From assembly GCF_000300995.1 (NCBI RefSeq), contig NZ_AMRJ01000020.1:1-64000 (forward strand): a stretch of 64,000 bases of DNA, written 5' to 3'. The position numbers and the translations under genes are program-made. This stretch comes from Alcanivorax hongdengensis A-11-3. GTDB taxonomy: Bacteria; Pseudomonadota; Gammaproteobacteria; Pseudomonadales; Alcanivoracaceae. The notes under the pieces are model-generated. The model ran no database searches, was not told the DNA's origin, and worked only from the letters and a program-made list of their open reading frames with translations. Of the stretch, positions 24,877 to 33,333 are shown in pieces. Within the stretch, counting starts at the first letter, position 1. Every line of letters starts with the position of its first letter.

Positions 24877-25974
24877 ATGAAAATAGGTCGCGAAGTCGGC
24901 GGCGTTGCCCAGCTGGTCAGCCGCTTTGGCAACGAAGTCACCCAGGTGGTCCAGGATATCCATGGCACCATTGCCAACCCGCTGGGCTTGCGCGGCGCCA
25001 GTTATACGCCGGCGCCCATGGTCTACAACCTGATCCGCTATGGCTTTCGCCAGGCCGGCAACATGGCCGCGCTGGCCAACCTGGCGGTGGACCCGAGCCG
25101 GGAGCTGCGTGACAGCCTGGACCTGCAGAGCATTCTCAATGGCATCTTCGGGCAATTACTGGTGGAGCAGAACAGCCGCTATGCCCTGCCCATGCAAATG
25201 CTCGGCGCACCACTGAACCCCGACGCCGACACCCTGATTCTGTTTGTACACGGCCTGTGCATGAACGAGGCCTGCTGGCAAAGCCCGGCCAGCCTGGCCT
25301 TCGCCGACTGGGCCGGCCAGCAACTCAACGCCGAGGTGCGCTTTCTGCGCTACAACACCGGCCTGCATATCTCCGACAATGGCCGCAAACTGGCCGGTTT
25401 GCTGGCCCATACCGCCCTGCCGCGCAACCTGATCCTGGTCGGTCATTCCATGGGGGGCCTGGTGTCACGCAGCGCCCTGCACCAGGCCCGTGAACGGGGG
25501 GACAGCTGGGTCGACAAGGTCAGTCATCTGGCCTGCCTGGGTTCCCCCCATCAGGGCGCCCTGCTCGAGCGCATTGGCAATCAGGCCAACCGCCTGCTGG
25601 GCACCACGCCCTACTCCCGGCCCCTGATGCGACTGGCCAACCTGCGCTCCGATGGCATCCGTGACCTGCGTTTTGGCTATGTGCTGGAAGAACAATGGCG
25701 CGACCGGCCGCTGGACGAGCCCCGCCCCAGCAGCAAGGTACCGCTGGACCCCCATGTCCAGCAGTTATTCATCGCCGGCAGTACCAGCGGCCAGGACCAG
25801 GCCAGCCCCAGCGGCGACTGGCTGGTGAATGTGGACAGCGCCCTGGGCCGCACGCTCTACCCCCATGCTCCGCAGCTGCAACGGCACCTGTTCTATCGCA
25901 TGGGCCACATGACCATGATCGAAGAGCCGCGCACCTACCAGTTCCTGCAACAATGGCTGAGCCGCACGCCGTGA
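24877..25974 (+). CDS. Alpha/beta hydrolase, lipase-like (PGAP1-type)
   Basis: A 365-residue alpha/beta hydrolase. LILFVHGLCMNEACW supplies the oxyanion region, and the nucleophile elbow GHSMGG carries the catalytic Ser near residue 191. LACLGSPHQGA and late YRMGHMTMIEE provide the expected acid and His regions. No signal peptide is clear. The substrate is probably an ester or lipid. It overlaps the following methyltransferase gene. Confidence 0.88.
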   Translation: MKIGREVGGVAQLVSRFGNEVTQVVQDIHGTIANPLGLRGASYTPAPMVYNLIRYGFRQAGNMAALANLAVDPSRELRDSLDLQSILNGIFGQLLVEQNSRYALPMQMLGAPLNPDADTLILFVHGLCMNEACWQSPASLAFADWAGQQLNAEVRFLRYNTGLHISDNGRKLAGLLAHTALPRNLILVGHSMGGLVSRSALHQARERGDSWVDKVSHLACLGSPHQGALLERIGNQANRLLGTTPYSRPLMRLANLRSDGIRDLRFGYVLEEQWRDRPLDEPRPSSKVPLDPHVQQLFIAGSTSGQDQASPSGDWLVNVDSALGRTLYPHAPQLQRHLFYRMGHMTMIEEPRTYQFLQQWLSRTP

Positions 25975-26609
25975 TCTGCCCGCTGTGCGAAGACCGCCGG
26001 GCCAGCATTTTTCGCCGGGTGGACGGGCAGGACTACTTCCGCTGCCCGACCTGCCGGCTGACCTTTCAGGACCCGGCCACCCTGCCGCCCCTCTGCGAGG
26101 AAAAGGCCCAGTACGATCTGCACGAAAATGACCCGGAGGATGAGGGCTACCGACGTTTTCTGGATCAGCTGGGCGCACCGCTGCGCGAGCGACTGGACAC
26201 TGGAGCAAAAGGGCTGGATTTCGGTTGTGGCCCGGGCCCGGCGCTGGCCCGGCTGATGGAAGAGCACGGCCATCCCTGCGCCGTTTACGACCCGATCTAT
26301 GCGCCGGACAGCGCCGTGCTGGCCCAGCAATACGATTTTGTCACCTGCACCGAGGTGCTCGAGCATCTACACCGGCCCGGCCGCGAGTGGCAGCAGTTTG
26401 CCCGCCTGGTGAAACCCGGGGGCTGGCTGGGATTAATGACACGCTGGCTGACCGATGACGACGGCTTTGATCGCTGGCACTACCGGCGCGACCCGACCCA
26501 CGTCTGTTTCTGGCAGCCGGATACCTTCCGCTGGCTGAGCAGTCAGCAGGGCTGGAATCTTATCTTGATTGGCAATCCGGTGGTTCTGATGCAGCGAAGC
26601 GGGCATTAG
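25953..26609 (+). CDS. Zn-ribbon SAM-dependent methyltransferase
   Basis: A 218-residue protein. An N-terminal zinc ribbon (CPLC...CPTC, residues about 9-36) is followed by a class I methyltransferase domain with the SAM motif LDFGCGPGPAL near residue 90 and CTEVLEHLHRPG further on. The ATG at 25953 overlaps the hydrolase by 22 bp. A GTG at 25971 would give a 4-bp GTGA overlap and is an equally good start. Translational coupling links it to the hydrolase. Target unknown. Confidence 0.85.
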   Translation: MAEPHAVICPLCEDRRASIFRRVDGQDYFRCPTCRLTFQDPATLPPLCEEKAQYDLHENDPEDEGYRRFLDQLGAPLRERLDTGAKGLDFGCGPGPALARLMEEHGHPCAVYDPIYAPDSAVLAQQYDFVTCTEVLEHLHRPGREWQQFARLVKPGGWLGLMTRWLTDDDGFDRWHYRRDPTHVCFWQPDTFRWLSSQQGWNLILIGNPVVLMQRSGH

Positions 26610-26710
26610 CCCGCCACGGTCACCGCAACAAGCACCGCCAACGCCGCCAGCGACAGGACAACCAATGCCTGCCGGCCCGCTTTTTCTGCCAGTAAGTGGA
26701 AGCTATACAT
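26606..26710 (-). CDS. Putative 34-residue single-span membrane protein
   Basis: A short ORF: MYSFHLLAEKAGRQ followed by a 20-residue hydrophobic helix ending in VTVAG. CAGGGGGGT lies 5-6 nt before the ATG. It overlaps the methyltransferase stop on the other strand by 4 bp. The amphipathic N-terminus plus one helix is typical of small membrane proteins. No homologue is recalled. Confidence 0.4.
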   Translation of the reverse strand: MYSFHLLAEKAGRQALVVLSLAALAVLVAVTVAG

Positions 26711-26853
26711 TGTGACCCCCCTGTCACAGTGTGTAGAGAGTTATGTATGCTCCTTACAGAAAAACAACGCAACAAATTTCTGATAACTGGCCTCAATTCA
26801 CATTAATTTGGCCAAAAAGTATGGTATTCGGCGATCAGCCCTTAGGCGTAGTG

Positions 26854-27447
26854 TCAGCCCAGCTCATGCTCCCAGAACTGAAGTTTTTTGCGGCTGGGGG
26901 CATTTTCGCCCACATCCGTCCACTCAAACGCCGCCTTCATGCCCGTGAGAGGCCGATAGCCCCGGTCCTGCCAGAATGGCTCCAGGGAGCGATAATGGGC
27001 CGGGCGACGCGGGTCATCCGCCGCCCGCTCCACCGCGCAGAAGGCAGTGCGGGAAAAGCCGAAATCCGCCGCGTATTGCTCGCGCAGGTCAAAGAAGCGG
27101 TGGCCGATCCCCTGCCCCCGGTAATCCGCCAGCAGCACCGACTCACCAAAATAGAACACCGCGTCCAGCTCACGCCCCGCCTCGCGGAAAGGCTGTTGAA
27201 AATCCTCATCCGCATCCACCAGCGGCAGCGCGGTGGCGGCACCGACCAGCCGGTTGAATTCCAGCGCCAGCACAAAGACGCTGCGGTCGGACTGGGCATA
27301 GCGGTCCAGATAGCCACGCTCGTAATCCAGCGAGCCGGCATAGAGGTAGGGGAAATCGCGAAACACCTGAATACGCAGGGCCGCCAACTCGTCAAGCCAG
27401 GGCTCCACGGCTATGCCGGTTACCGGCCTGATTTCCACTGTCGACAT
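26854..27447 (-). CDS. GNAT-family acetyltransferase
   Basis: A 197-residue protein with GNAT motif A, VLLADYRGQGIGHRFFD, whose RGQGIG loop binds the acetyl-CoA pyrophosphate. About residues 1-60 form the first beta-alpha units and the C-terminal part is unremarkable. The acceptor is unknown. It is a separate unit. Confidence 0.85.
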   Translation of the reverse strand: MSTVEIRPVTGIAVEPWLDELAALRIQVFRDFPYLYAGSLDYERGYLDRYAQSDRSVFVLALEFNRLVGAATALPLVDADEDFQQPFREAGRELDAVFYFGESVLLADYRGQGIGHRFFDLREQYAADFGFSRTAFCAVERAADDPRRPAHYRSLEPFWQDRGYRPLTGMKAAFEWTDVGENAPSRKKLQFWEHELG

Positions 27448-27536
27448 ACGCTGCGCTCCGCTCCGGTGTCAGCCCCGATAATAGGGCCTTGGCGCGGGGT
27501 TGAAAAACCGCTGGCGCCGGCGGCGCCGCAGAGCAT

Positions 27537-27559
27537 GCCAGCACGCGCCCGGTGCTGGC
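27537..27559. other. 8-bp hairpin downstream of the TauE/SafE gene
   Basis: GCCAGCAC-gcgcccg-GTGCTGGC is a perfect inverted repeat directly after the stop at 27562. No T-run follows, so termination is uncertain. Confidence 0.5.
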
Positions 27560-27561
27560 GA

Positions 27562-28305
27562 TTAACGCGGCCAGGCCAGCGCCAGACCGGCAATCCACAA
27601 CACCACGAACACCGCCTGACGGAAGCGCGCCTCATTGACCCGGTGATGCAGAAACTCGCCCAGCACCATGGCGACAATCACCACCGGCACCAGCACCGCC
27701 AGGTGCGCCAGCGCCGGAAACAGGCTGCCATCCAACGCGAAAACCACGGTCAGCAGACCATTCAGGCAGAACCACACCAGGATCAGGGTGGCGCGAAAGC
27801 GGGTCTTGGGCAGCGACAAACCGCTCAGGGCATAGACTAGCAGCGGCCCACCGGAAGCAAACAGCCCATGGGTAATCCCCGCCAGAAAGGTCCACAGTCG
27901 CGCCGCCCAGGGGCCATGAGGGTGGGTATCGAGACCGCGCCAGCTGCGCCACAGTTCTCGGCTGCTGAACCATAACACCAACACACCGAACAGGGACTTG
28001 AGCAACTGATCGCCCAGCCAGGGCCGCAGGCCATAGCCGGCCAGGGTACCGGCCACCATCAGCGGCAGGATCAGCTTCAGCAGGGTGGGCCAGTGAATCT
28101 CAGCGCGATAACGCCAGCTGAAAAAGCCGCTCATGATGATATTGAGCGGCACCAGCACCGGCAGTATTACTTCGATGGGTAGCAACAGGGCGCCCAGCGA
28201 CAGGGCGATGACAATACTGCCGAACCCGGTCATGGCCTCGGTGGTGAAAGCCACAAAGATAAACAGCCCCAGGCATAGCCAGGGCAGGGTCAACAACGCC
28301 TCCAC
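27562..28305 (-). CDS. TauE/SafE-family membrane transporter
   Basis: A 247-residue protein with about eight hydrophobic helices and the family pattern near the N-terminus (FVAFTTEAMTGFGSIVIAL) repeated around residue 140 (LAGITHGLFASGGPLLVYAL). The family is thought to export sulfite or organosulfur anions. It starts 3 bp after the SDR gene, so it is likely the last gene of the 32247-27562 operon. That context suggests export or import of an organic anion linked to the pathway. Confidence 0.87.
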   Translation of the reverse strand: MEALLTLPWLCLGLFIFVAFTTEAMTGFGSIVIALSLGALLLPIEVILPVLVPLNIIMSGFFSWRYRAEIHWPTLLKLILPLMVAGTLAGYGLRPWLGDQLLKSLFGVLVLWFSSRELWRSWRGLDTHPHGPWAARLWTFLAGITHGLFASGGPLLVYALSGLSLPKTRFRATLILVWFCLNGLLTVVFALDGSLFPALAHLAVLVPVVIVAMVLGEFLHHRVNEARFRQAVFVVLWIAGLALAWPR

Positions 28306-28308
28306 CGG

Positions 28309-29103
28309 TTACTGCTCCAGCTCGCTGGCGAACTTGCGCACCATCAGTTTCTGGTAGAGGTCCGGGGCCAGGCGCCACAGCAGGCTGGCGAACCAGGTGA
28401 AGCGGTCCGGAAACAGGCGTTTCTTGCCCGCATCCAGGGCATCGAAAATGCCGCTGGCCATCCACTCCGGGGTCTGCATGCGGCCGATCATGGACCGGCT
28501 GTGGCGGGCCGGCTTGCCATCATGGCCCAGGGCGTTCTTCTCGATGGGCGTATCCAGAAAGCTGGGGTAGACCATCAGCACCCGAATGCCATCACCGGCC
28601 ACCTCGGCGCGCAATACCTCGAAGAACTGTGCCAGGGCACTCTTGGCACTGCAGTAACCGGCCCGGCCCAGCACCGGCATCCAGCCGGCCATGGAACCGA
28701 TATTGATGATGGCACCGCGGCTCTCACGCAGTAGCGGCATACAGGCCAGGGTCAGGTCCACCGGTGCCTGCCAGTCCACCGCCATGACCTTGCGAAAGAC
28801 GCTGGAAGCGGTACGCGCCGCCAGCGAACGGTGGGTAATACCGGCATTGTTGATCAGCACATCCAGCCGCTCCCCATTGTTGTGCAGCCACATGACCAGA
28901 TCCTGCAACGCCTGGGCATCGGTGATATCCAGCGCCCGGCTGGCCACCCGCTGCGGGTCACGGCGGCCGAGCACCTCGGCCCGGGCTTCCAGCAGCACGG
29001 CGTTCATGTCCACCATCACCACCCGGTAGCCACGTTCGAAGGCGGCGGTGCTGAGTGCCCAGCCCAGGCCGGAGGCAGCCCCGGTAATCATCACGGTTTT
29101 CAT
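28309..29103 (-). CDS. Short-chain dehydrogenase/reductase
   Basis: A 264-residue SDR with TGAASGLG near residue 7, NNAG, a catalytic Ser in NIGSMAG and YCSAK. Its C-terminal tail (FPDRFTWFASLLWRLAPDLYQKLMVRKFA) is typical of lipid- or sterol-acting SDRs near membranes. The start at 29103 gives a 4-bp overlap with the upstream epimerase gene. It belongs to the FMO/symporter/epimerase operon. Confidence 0.9.
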   Translation of the reverse strand: MKTVMITGAASGLGWALSTAAFERGYRVVMVDMNAVLLEARAEVLGRRDPQRVASRALDITDAQALQDLVMWLHNNGERLDVLINNAGITHRSLAARTASSVFRKVMAVDWQAPVDLTLACMPLLRESRGAIINIGSMAGWMPVLGRAGYCSAKSALAQFFEVLRAEVAGDGIRVLMVYPSFLDTPIEKNALGHDGKPARHSRSMIGRMQTPEWMASGIFDALDAGKKRLFPDRFTWFASLLWRLAPDLYQKLMVRKFASELEQ

Positions 29104-30038
29104 AATTGTCCTCGCTGACGGGCATGCTCCACGAAATAACGGAACACCTGCTCGGAGGTTTTTTGCGGCTGATAGCCGAACTCCTCTTTCAGGCGGCGAT
29201 TGCTGAGCACCGGTCGGTAACGCAGGAAGTTCACCTGCGCCGGCGCATAGCGGCTCACCCCCAGGCGCTGCCCCAACCACAGGGCGGAACGCACCGCCAG
29301 GGCCGGCACCACCACCAGCGGCTTGCCAAGAATGTCGGCGATTTGTCGCACCGACAGGGCGCCGTCGCCGGCCAGGTTGAAGATGCCTTCGGCATCGCTG
29401 GTAATGCCACGCTCAATGGCGCCGATCACGTCCTGATCCCAGATGAACACGAACGGCGATGGCGAGCCGGCAATACCCAGCACCCGTTTTTTCTCGAACA
29501 GGTTGGTGATCTGGTTGCGCGTGGCCGCGCCCAGCACCGTCCCCGGGCGCAGAATCAGTTGTCTGAGCTGCGGATAACGGCGGCGGTAATCGGCCAGCAG
29601 TTCCTCCACCAAGCGCTTGTGGTCCGAATAGGCAAACTCCGGGTTGCCGCGCAACGGGTCCTGCTCGTCGATCCATTCGGGATTGTCCGCATGGTATCCG
29701 TAGGCCGCCCCGGAACTGGTGACAATCACCTGCTGCACGCCAGTGGCCACGCAGGCCTCCAGCACATTGCGAGTGCCGTTCACGTCGATGTCGTAATCGC
29801 GGGCGCGATCTCCGGAATCTTCCAGCACCGCTGCCAGATGAACCACCTGGGTAATGTTGTGGCTGCGAATCAGCGACACCAGCCCGCTGTCACGAATGTC
29901 GCGCTTGAAGAACGGATAGTCCGCCTGATCCGGTTCGCGAATATCCAGGCCGATGACGTTGTGCTCGCGAGACAACCGGGAAGCCAGCTGACTGCCGATG
30001 TAGCCGGCGGCTCCGGTGATCAGAATCGTGCGTTTCAT
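29100..30038 (-). CDS. NAD-dependent epimerase/dehydratase
   Basis: A 312-residue extended SDR. TGAAGYIGSQLA near residue 8 binds NAD, and YSDHK carries the catalytic Tyr and Lys. Members of this branch include 3-beta-hydroxysteroid dehydrogenases and sugar epimerases, and the neighbours favour a hydrophobic substrate over a sugar. It overlaps both adjacent genes by 4 bp. Confidence 0.88.
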   Translation of the reverse strand: MKRTILITGAAGYIGSQLASRLSREHNVIGLDIREPDQADYPFFKRDIRDSGLVSLIRSHNITQVVHLAAVLEDSGDRARDYDIDVNGTRNVLEACVATGVQQVIVTSSGAAYGYHADNPEWIDEQDPLRGNPEFAYSDHKRLVEELLADYRRRYPQLRQLILRPGTVLGAATRNQITNLFEKKRVLGIAGSPSPFVFIWDQDVIGAIERGITSDAEGIFNLAGDGALSVRQIADILGKPLVVVPALAVRSALWLGQRLGVSRYAPAQVNFLRYRPVLSNRRLKEEFGYQPQKTSEQVFRYFVEHARQRGQL

Positions 30039-30895
30039 GCCTCCTCCCCGGGCCGACGTGACCAGATAAACGACAGGGTGAGACCGGAAATCAGATGCCA
30101 GACCCCCCAGAAGGCGGCGATCAGGATCATGCCGCTGGCCTGCGGGAAAAAGGTGAACAGAATCGACAGGCCAAGGCCGGAGTTCTGAATGCCCACCTCC
30201 AGCGTCACCGCCCGGCGGTCCCGGCGTGGCAGGCCGCTGACCCAGGAGGCCAGCGCCCCCATGGATAGCGCCAGGGCGTTATGCAGCACCACCAGCAACA
30301 CAATGCGATGGGCGTTTTCGATAAACACATCCATGTTCTTGGAGAACGCCACCGCCACAAAGGTGAACAACACCAGCAGGGTGACGATGCGCATGGGTTT
30401 CTGTGCCTTCTCGGCAAACTGCGGGAAGTGACGGCCGGTGAGCATGCCCAGTAACAGGGGCACCGCCAGCACCAGCACCACCAGCACCAGGATATTCATG
30501 GAGTTGAGATGGATATCGGTGAGCAGCGGGCGGGTGTGCGGATTAAGCCAGCCATAGAGGGCAAAGTTGAACGGTGTCAGCACCGTGGCCGCCAGGCTGG
30601 AAATGGCGGTCATGCTCACCGACACCGCCACATTGGCCCGCGATAGCCAGGTCATGATGTTGGAAAAGGTGCCGCCCGGGCAGGACGCCACCAGAATCAT
30701 GCCCAGCGCCATCTGCGGGTCCACCCGGAAATACCAGGTGGCCATGCAGGTGGCCGCCGGCAACAGCACGAACTGGGCCAGCAAGCCGACGATGGGGGCA
30801 TCCGGGCGCTGTATCACCCGCTTGAAGTCCTCGCCTTTCAGCGACAGGGACACGCCGAACATCATGAACGCCAGGATCACGTTCAGGATCAGCAA
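30035..30895 (-). CDS. Bile acid:sodium symporter family (BASS) transporter
   Basis: At least 286 residues with about nine to ten helices. Family features include SCPGGTFSNIMTWLSRANVAVSV and LEVGIQNSGLGL. It probably takes up an organic anion, possibly steroid- or acid-like, together with Na+. The start is uncertain: the first standard codon is TTG at 30895, but a strong GGGGAGG (920-928 in the 30 kb numbering) stands 5 nt before an in-frame ATC at 30914-30916, which would add seven residues. It overlaps the downstream epimerase by 4 bp. Confidence 0.87.
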   Translation of the reverse strand: MLILNVILAFMMFGVSLSLKGEDFKRVIQRPDAPIVGLLAQFVLLPAATCMATWYFRVDPQMALGMILVASCPGGTFSNIMTWLSRANVAVSVSMTAISSLAATVLTPFNFALYGWLNPHTRPLLTDIHLNSMNILVLVVLVLAVPLLLGMLTGRHFPQFAEKAQKPMRIVTLLVLFTFVAVAFSKNMDVFIENAHRIVLLVVLHNALALSMGALASWVSGLPRRDRRAVTLEVGIQNSGLGLSILFTFFPQASGMILIAAFWGVWHLISGLTLSFIWSRRPGEEA

Positions 30896-30960
30896 ATTCT
30901 CGGTATTGAAATGGATAACGACCTCCCCGGCCCGCGTTACGCGTTATGCCGTACTGCCTG

Positions 30961-32247
30961 TTATTTTTTGAATTGTTCGATATGGCCCAGCACCGCCTGG
31001 CGGTAGCTGTCCTTGTGAACGTAGTAGGCCATGCGCGCCAGTTTCAGGTACTGAAAGCCCCCATCCACCGGCTGGCTGGCCTGTTCTTTCTTGAGCTGGT
31101 CAAAGCCGGCCACGCAGGCTTTTTTCTGCTGGCGGGCACGGATATACAGCGCCACCATTTCGGCCTGTTCGTTGCGCCCCTCCCAGCCCAGGCCGGCGGC
31201 CTCCACCATGCCCATCATGAACAGGTTGTGGTACTGGGGATGGAACACATTGAGGTACAGGCGCGGAGCATCACTGTCCTGCCAGTTGAGATGCGCGCGG
31301 GAGATAAACGGGTAGTCGAGCTTGTAGCCGGTGGCCATCAGGATCAGGTCATAGTCCTGCTGATCGCCGTCGGCGAACGTCACCGTCTTGCCGTCCACCG
31401 CCTTGATATCGCGGCGCGCATGGATATCACCATGGCCCAGGTGATGCAGCACCAGCGAGTTGATCACCGGGTGGGATTCGTAGAGGCGATAATCCGGGTC
31501 GGGCAGGCCGTAATCACTGGGCGAGCCGATGATCAGCTTGATCAGGCGCGCATCCAGACGCTGCTTGAGCCCGCGCGGCAGCTTGAACTTGCCGCCAATG
31601 GTATCGGTGGGCTTGCCGGCAATGAACTTGGGCAGGAAGTAATAGCCCCGGCGCACGGACAGGTCCACGCTGGCCGCATGATGCACCGCATCCACGGCGA
31701 TATCGCAGGCAGAGTTGCCACAGCCGACAATCAGTACCCGCTTGTCACGGAAGATATCCGGCGAGCAGTAGGTATTGGCATGCATCAGCTCGCCGTCGAA
31801 CGCCCCCGGCAGAGGGACGTCATTGGGAGTATGCAGGGTGCCGTTGGCAATCAGCACGCCGTCGAAGTAACGCTTCTGGCTGACACCCTCACACTCGGTG
31901 GTGACCTGCCAGCCGTCGCCATCCGGCTCCACCTCCAGCACCCGGGTAGCAAACTCGTAGTGCTCGTAGAGCCCGAACTGGCGGGCATAATCCTGAAAAT
32001 AGTTTTTCAGCTCGGAATGATGCGGATAGGTGGCCACCGAGTCCGCCATGGGGAATTCACGGAACTCCGTCATGGTCTTGGAAGAGATCAGATGCGCGGA
32101 CTGGTACATGGTGCTGTGGGGATTATCGATATCCCACAGGCCACCCACATCACTGTGAAGTTCGAACCCCACAAAGGGGATATCGTACTTTTTCAGATTT
32201 CTGGCCGTGGCCAGCCCCATGGGGCCGGCGCCAATGACTGCGTACAT
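30961..32247 (-). CDS. Flavin-containing monooxygenase
   Basis: A 428-residue class B flavoprotein monooxygenase. The FAD motif GAGPMG lies at residues 6-11, the fingerprint FDGELMHANTY fits FxGxxxHxxxY, and the NADPH motif GCGNSA is near residue 173. It could oxidise S or N centres or perform Baeyer-Villiger chemistry. It is the first gene of an operon with the BASS transporter, epimerase, SDR and TauE genes, divergent from an AraC regulator. Confidence 0.92.
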   Translation of the reverse strand: MYAVIGAGPMGLATARNLKKYDIPFVGFELHSDVGGLWDIDNPHSTMYQSAHLISSKTMTEFREFPMADSVATYPHHSELKNYFQDYARQFGLYEHYEFATRVLEVEPDGDGWQVTTECEGVSQKRYFDGVLIANGTLHTPNDVPLPGAFDGELMHANTYCSPDIFRDKRVLIVGCGNSACDIAVDAVHHAASVDLSVRRGYYFLPKFIAGKPTDTIGGKFKLPRGLKQRLDARLIKLIIGSPSDYGLPDPDYRLYESHPVINSLVLHHLGHGDIHARRDIKAVDGKTVTFADGDQQDYDLILMATGYKLDYPFISRAHLNWQDSDAPRLYLNVFHPQYHNLFMMGMVEAAGLGWEGRNEQAEMVALYIRARQQKKACVAGFDQLKKEQASQPVDGGFQYLKLARMAYYVHKDSYRQAVLGHIEQFKK

Positions 32248-32334
32248 AGCTTTCCCGAATCAACATTTGCCCACCGTAGGCGGGCCGGTTTTTGTTATGC
32301 TTGGTACTTTAGGGCCAGAACGCCACGGCGGCAT

Positions 32335-32371
32335 GGCCAATTCAGGACCAGCCACGGTTAATTCGGGACCA
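32335..32371. promoter_or_regulatory. Direct repeats 21 bp apart, probable AraC operator
   Basis: GGCCAATTCAGGACCA (32335-32350) and GGTTAATTCGGGACCA (32356-32371) are direct repeats one 21-bp period apart. They end on the first base of the AraC gene. Two-turn spacing is typical of AraC-protein half-sites, so both autoregulation and control of the divergent monooxygenase operon are plausible. Confidence 0.6.
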
Positions 32372-33333
32372 TGCCCCATACCCCCACGGTGACAGTGCGC
32401 TTTACCCAGGCCATCAGCCAGGCCGCCCGACGACTGGGCTTTGCCCTGCCCGACGACCTGCAGGAAGCCTTTGCCGACCGCCCGCGGGTGGACCTGGAAC
32501 TGCAGGACCGCATCTGGGAAACCTTCTGCCAGCAGGCCAGCGACCCGCTGGTGGGCCTGCAACTGGGGCTGGAAATCCAGGTGGGCCATCTGGATACCGT
32601 CGGCATGGTGCTGATGAGCTGCGAAACCGTGGCCGAGGCGCTGGACTCCCTGCTCGACTACCACCCCATCGTCGGCGAGGGTGGCGACTTTGATTACCGG
32701 GTGGAAGGCGAACGCTGCGCCATCGACTATCGCCCGCATTTCCACACCCGCCAGGCTGAACGGGTGGAAGCGGTGATGGCCTCGCTGCTCAACCTGAGCC
32801 GCTGGACCACCGGCGAACGCCTGCACCCCCTGGGCATCAGCCTGGCCCACGGCGCCCTGGATGATGCGGCCCGTTATACGCAACGGCTCGGCGTGCCGGT
32901 GGAGTTCAACCGTGACCGCAACACCCTGTGGATTCCCGCCAGCGACCTGCAACTGCCGCTGATTCACGCCAACCCGGCCCTCTGCCAGCATCTGCGCACC
33001 CTGGCCGATCAGGTGCTTGAGCAACTGGGCAGCCAGTCCCTGAGCGCACAGGTACGCGACCTGTTGCGCCAGCACCCGCACTGGGGCAAGGAAAAAACCG
33101 GCGAAAAGCTCAATATGAGCGGCCGCCACCTGGTCAGGAAACTGAGCGAGGAAGGCACCAGCTTCAAGCTGCTGCGTGATGCCCTGCTGCAGAACATGGC
33201 CGAACAGGCCCTGGGCCGCGGGGAGCGGCCCGGCGAGGTGGCCGAGCAACTGGGCTTTTCTGATGAGAGCGCCTTTTCCAAGGCGTTCAAGCGCTGGACC
33301 GGCAAGACACCGGCCCAGTTTCGCACTACTTGA
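32371..33333 (+). CDS. AraC-family regulator of the monooxygenase operon
   Basis: A 320-residue protein of the Arabinose_bd plus AraC type. The N-terminal ligand domain covers about residues 10-205. The helix-turn-helix domain has MSGRHLVRKLSEEGTSF and the signature EQLGFSDESAFSKAFKRWTGKTP. It is divergent from the flavin monooxygenase with a repeat operator between them. It ends in an 8-bp convergent overlap with the crotonase gene. Confidence 0.9.
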   Translation: MPHTPTVTVRFTQAISQAARRLGFALPDDLQEAFADRPRVDLELQDRIWETFCQQASDPLVGLQLGLEIQVGHLDTVGMVLMSCETVAEALDSLLDYHPIVGEGGDFDYRVEGERCAIDYRPHFHTRQAERVEAVMASLLNLSRWTTGERLHPLGISLAHGALDDAARYTQRLGVPVEFNRDRNTLWIPASDLQLPLIHANPALCQHLRTLADQVLEQLGSQSLSAQVRDLLRQHPHWGKEKTGEKLNMSGRHLVRKLSEEGTSFKLLRDALLQNMAEQALGRGERPGEVAEQLGFSDESAFSKAFKRWTGKTPAQFRTT

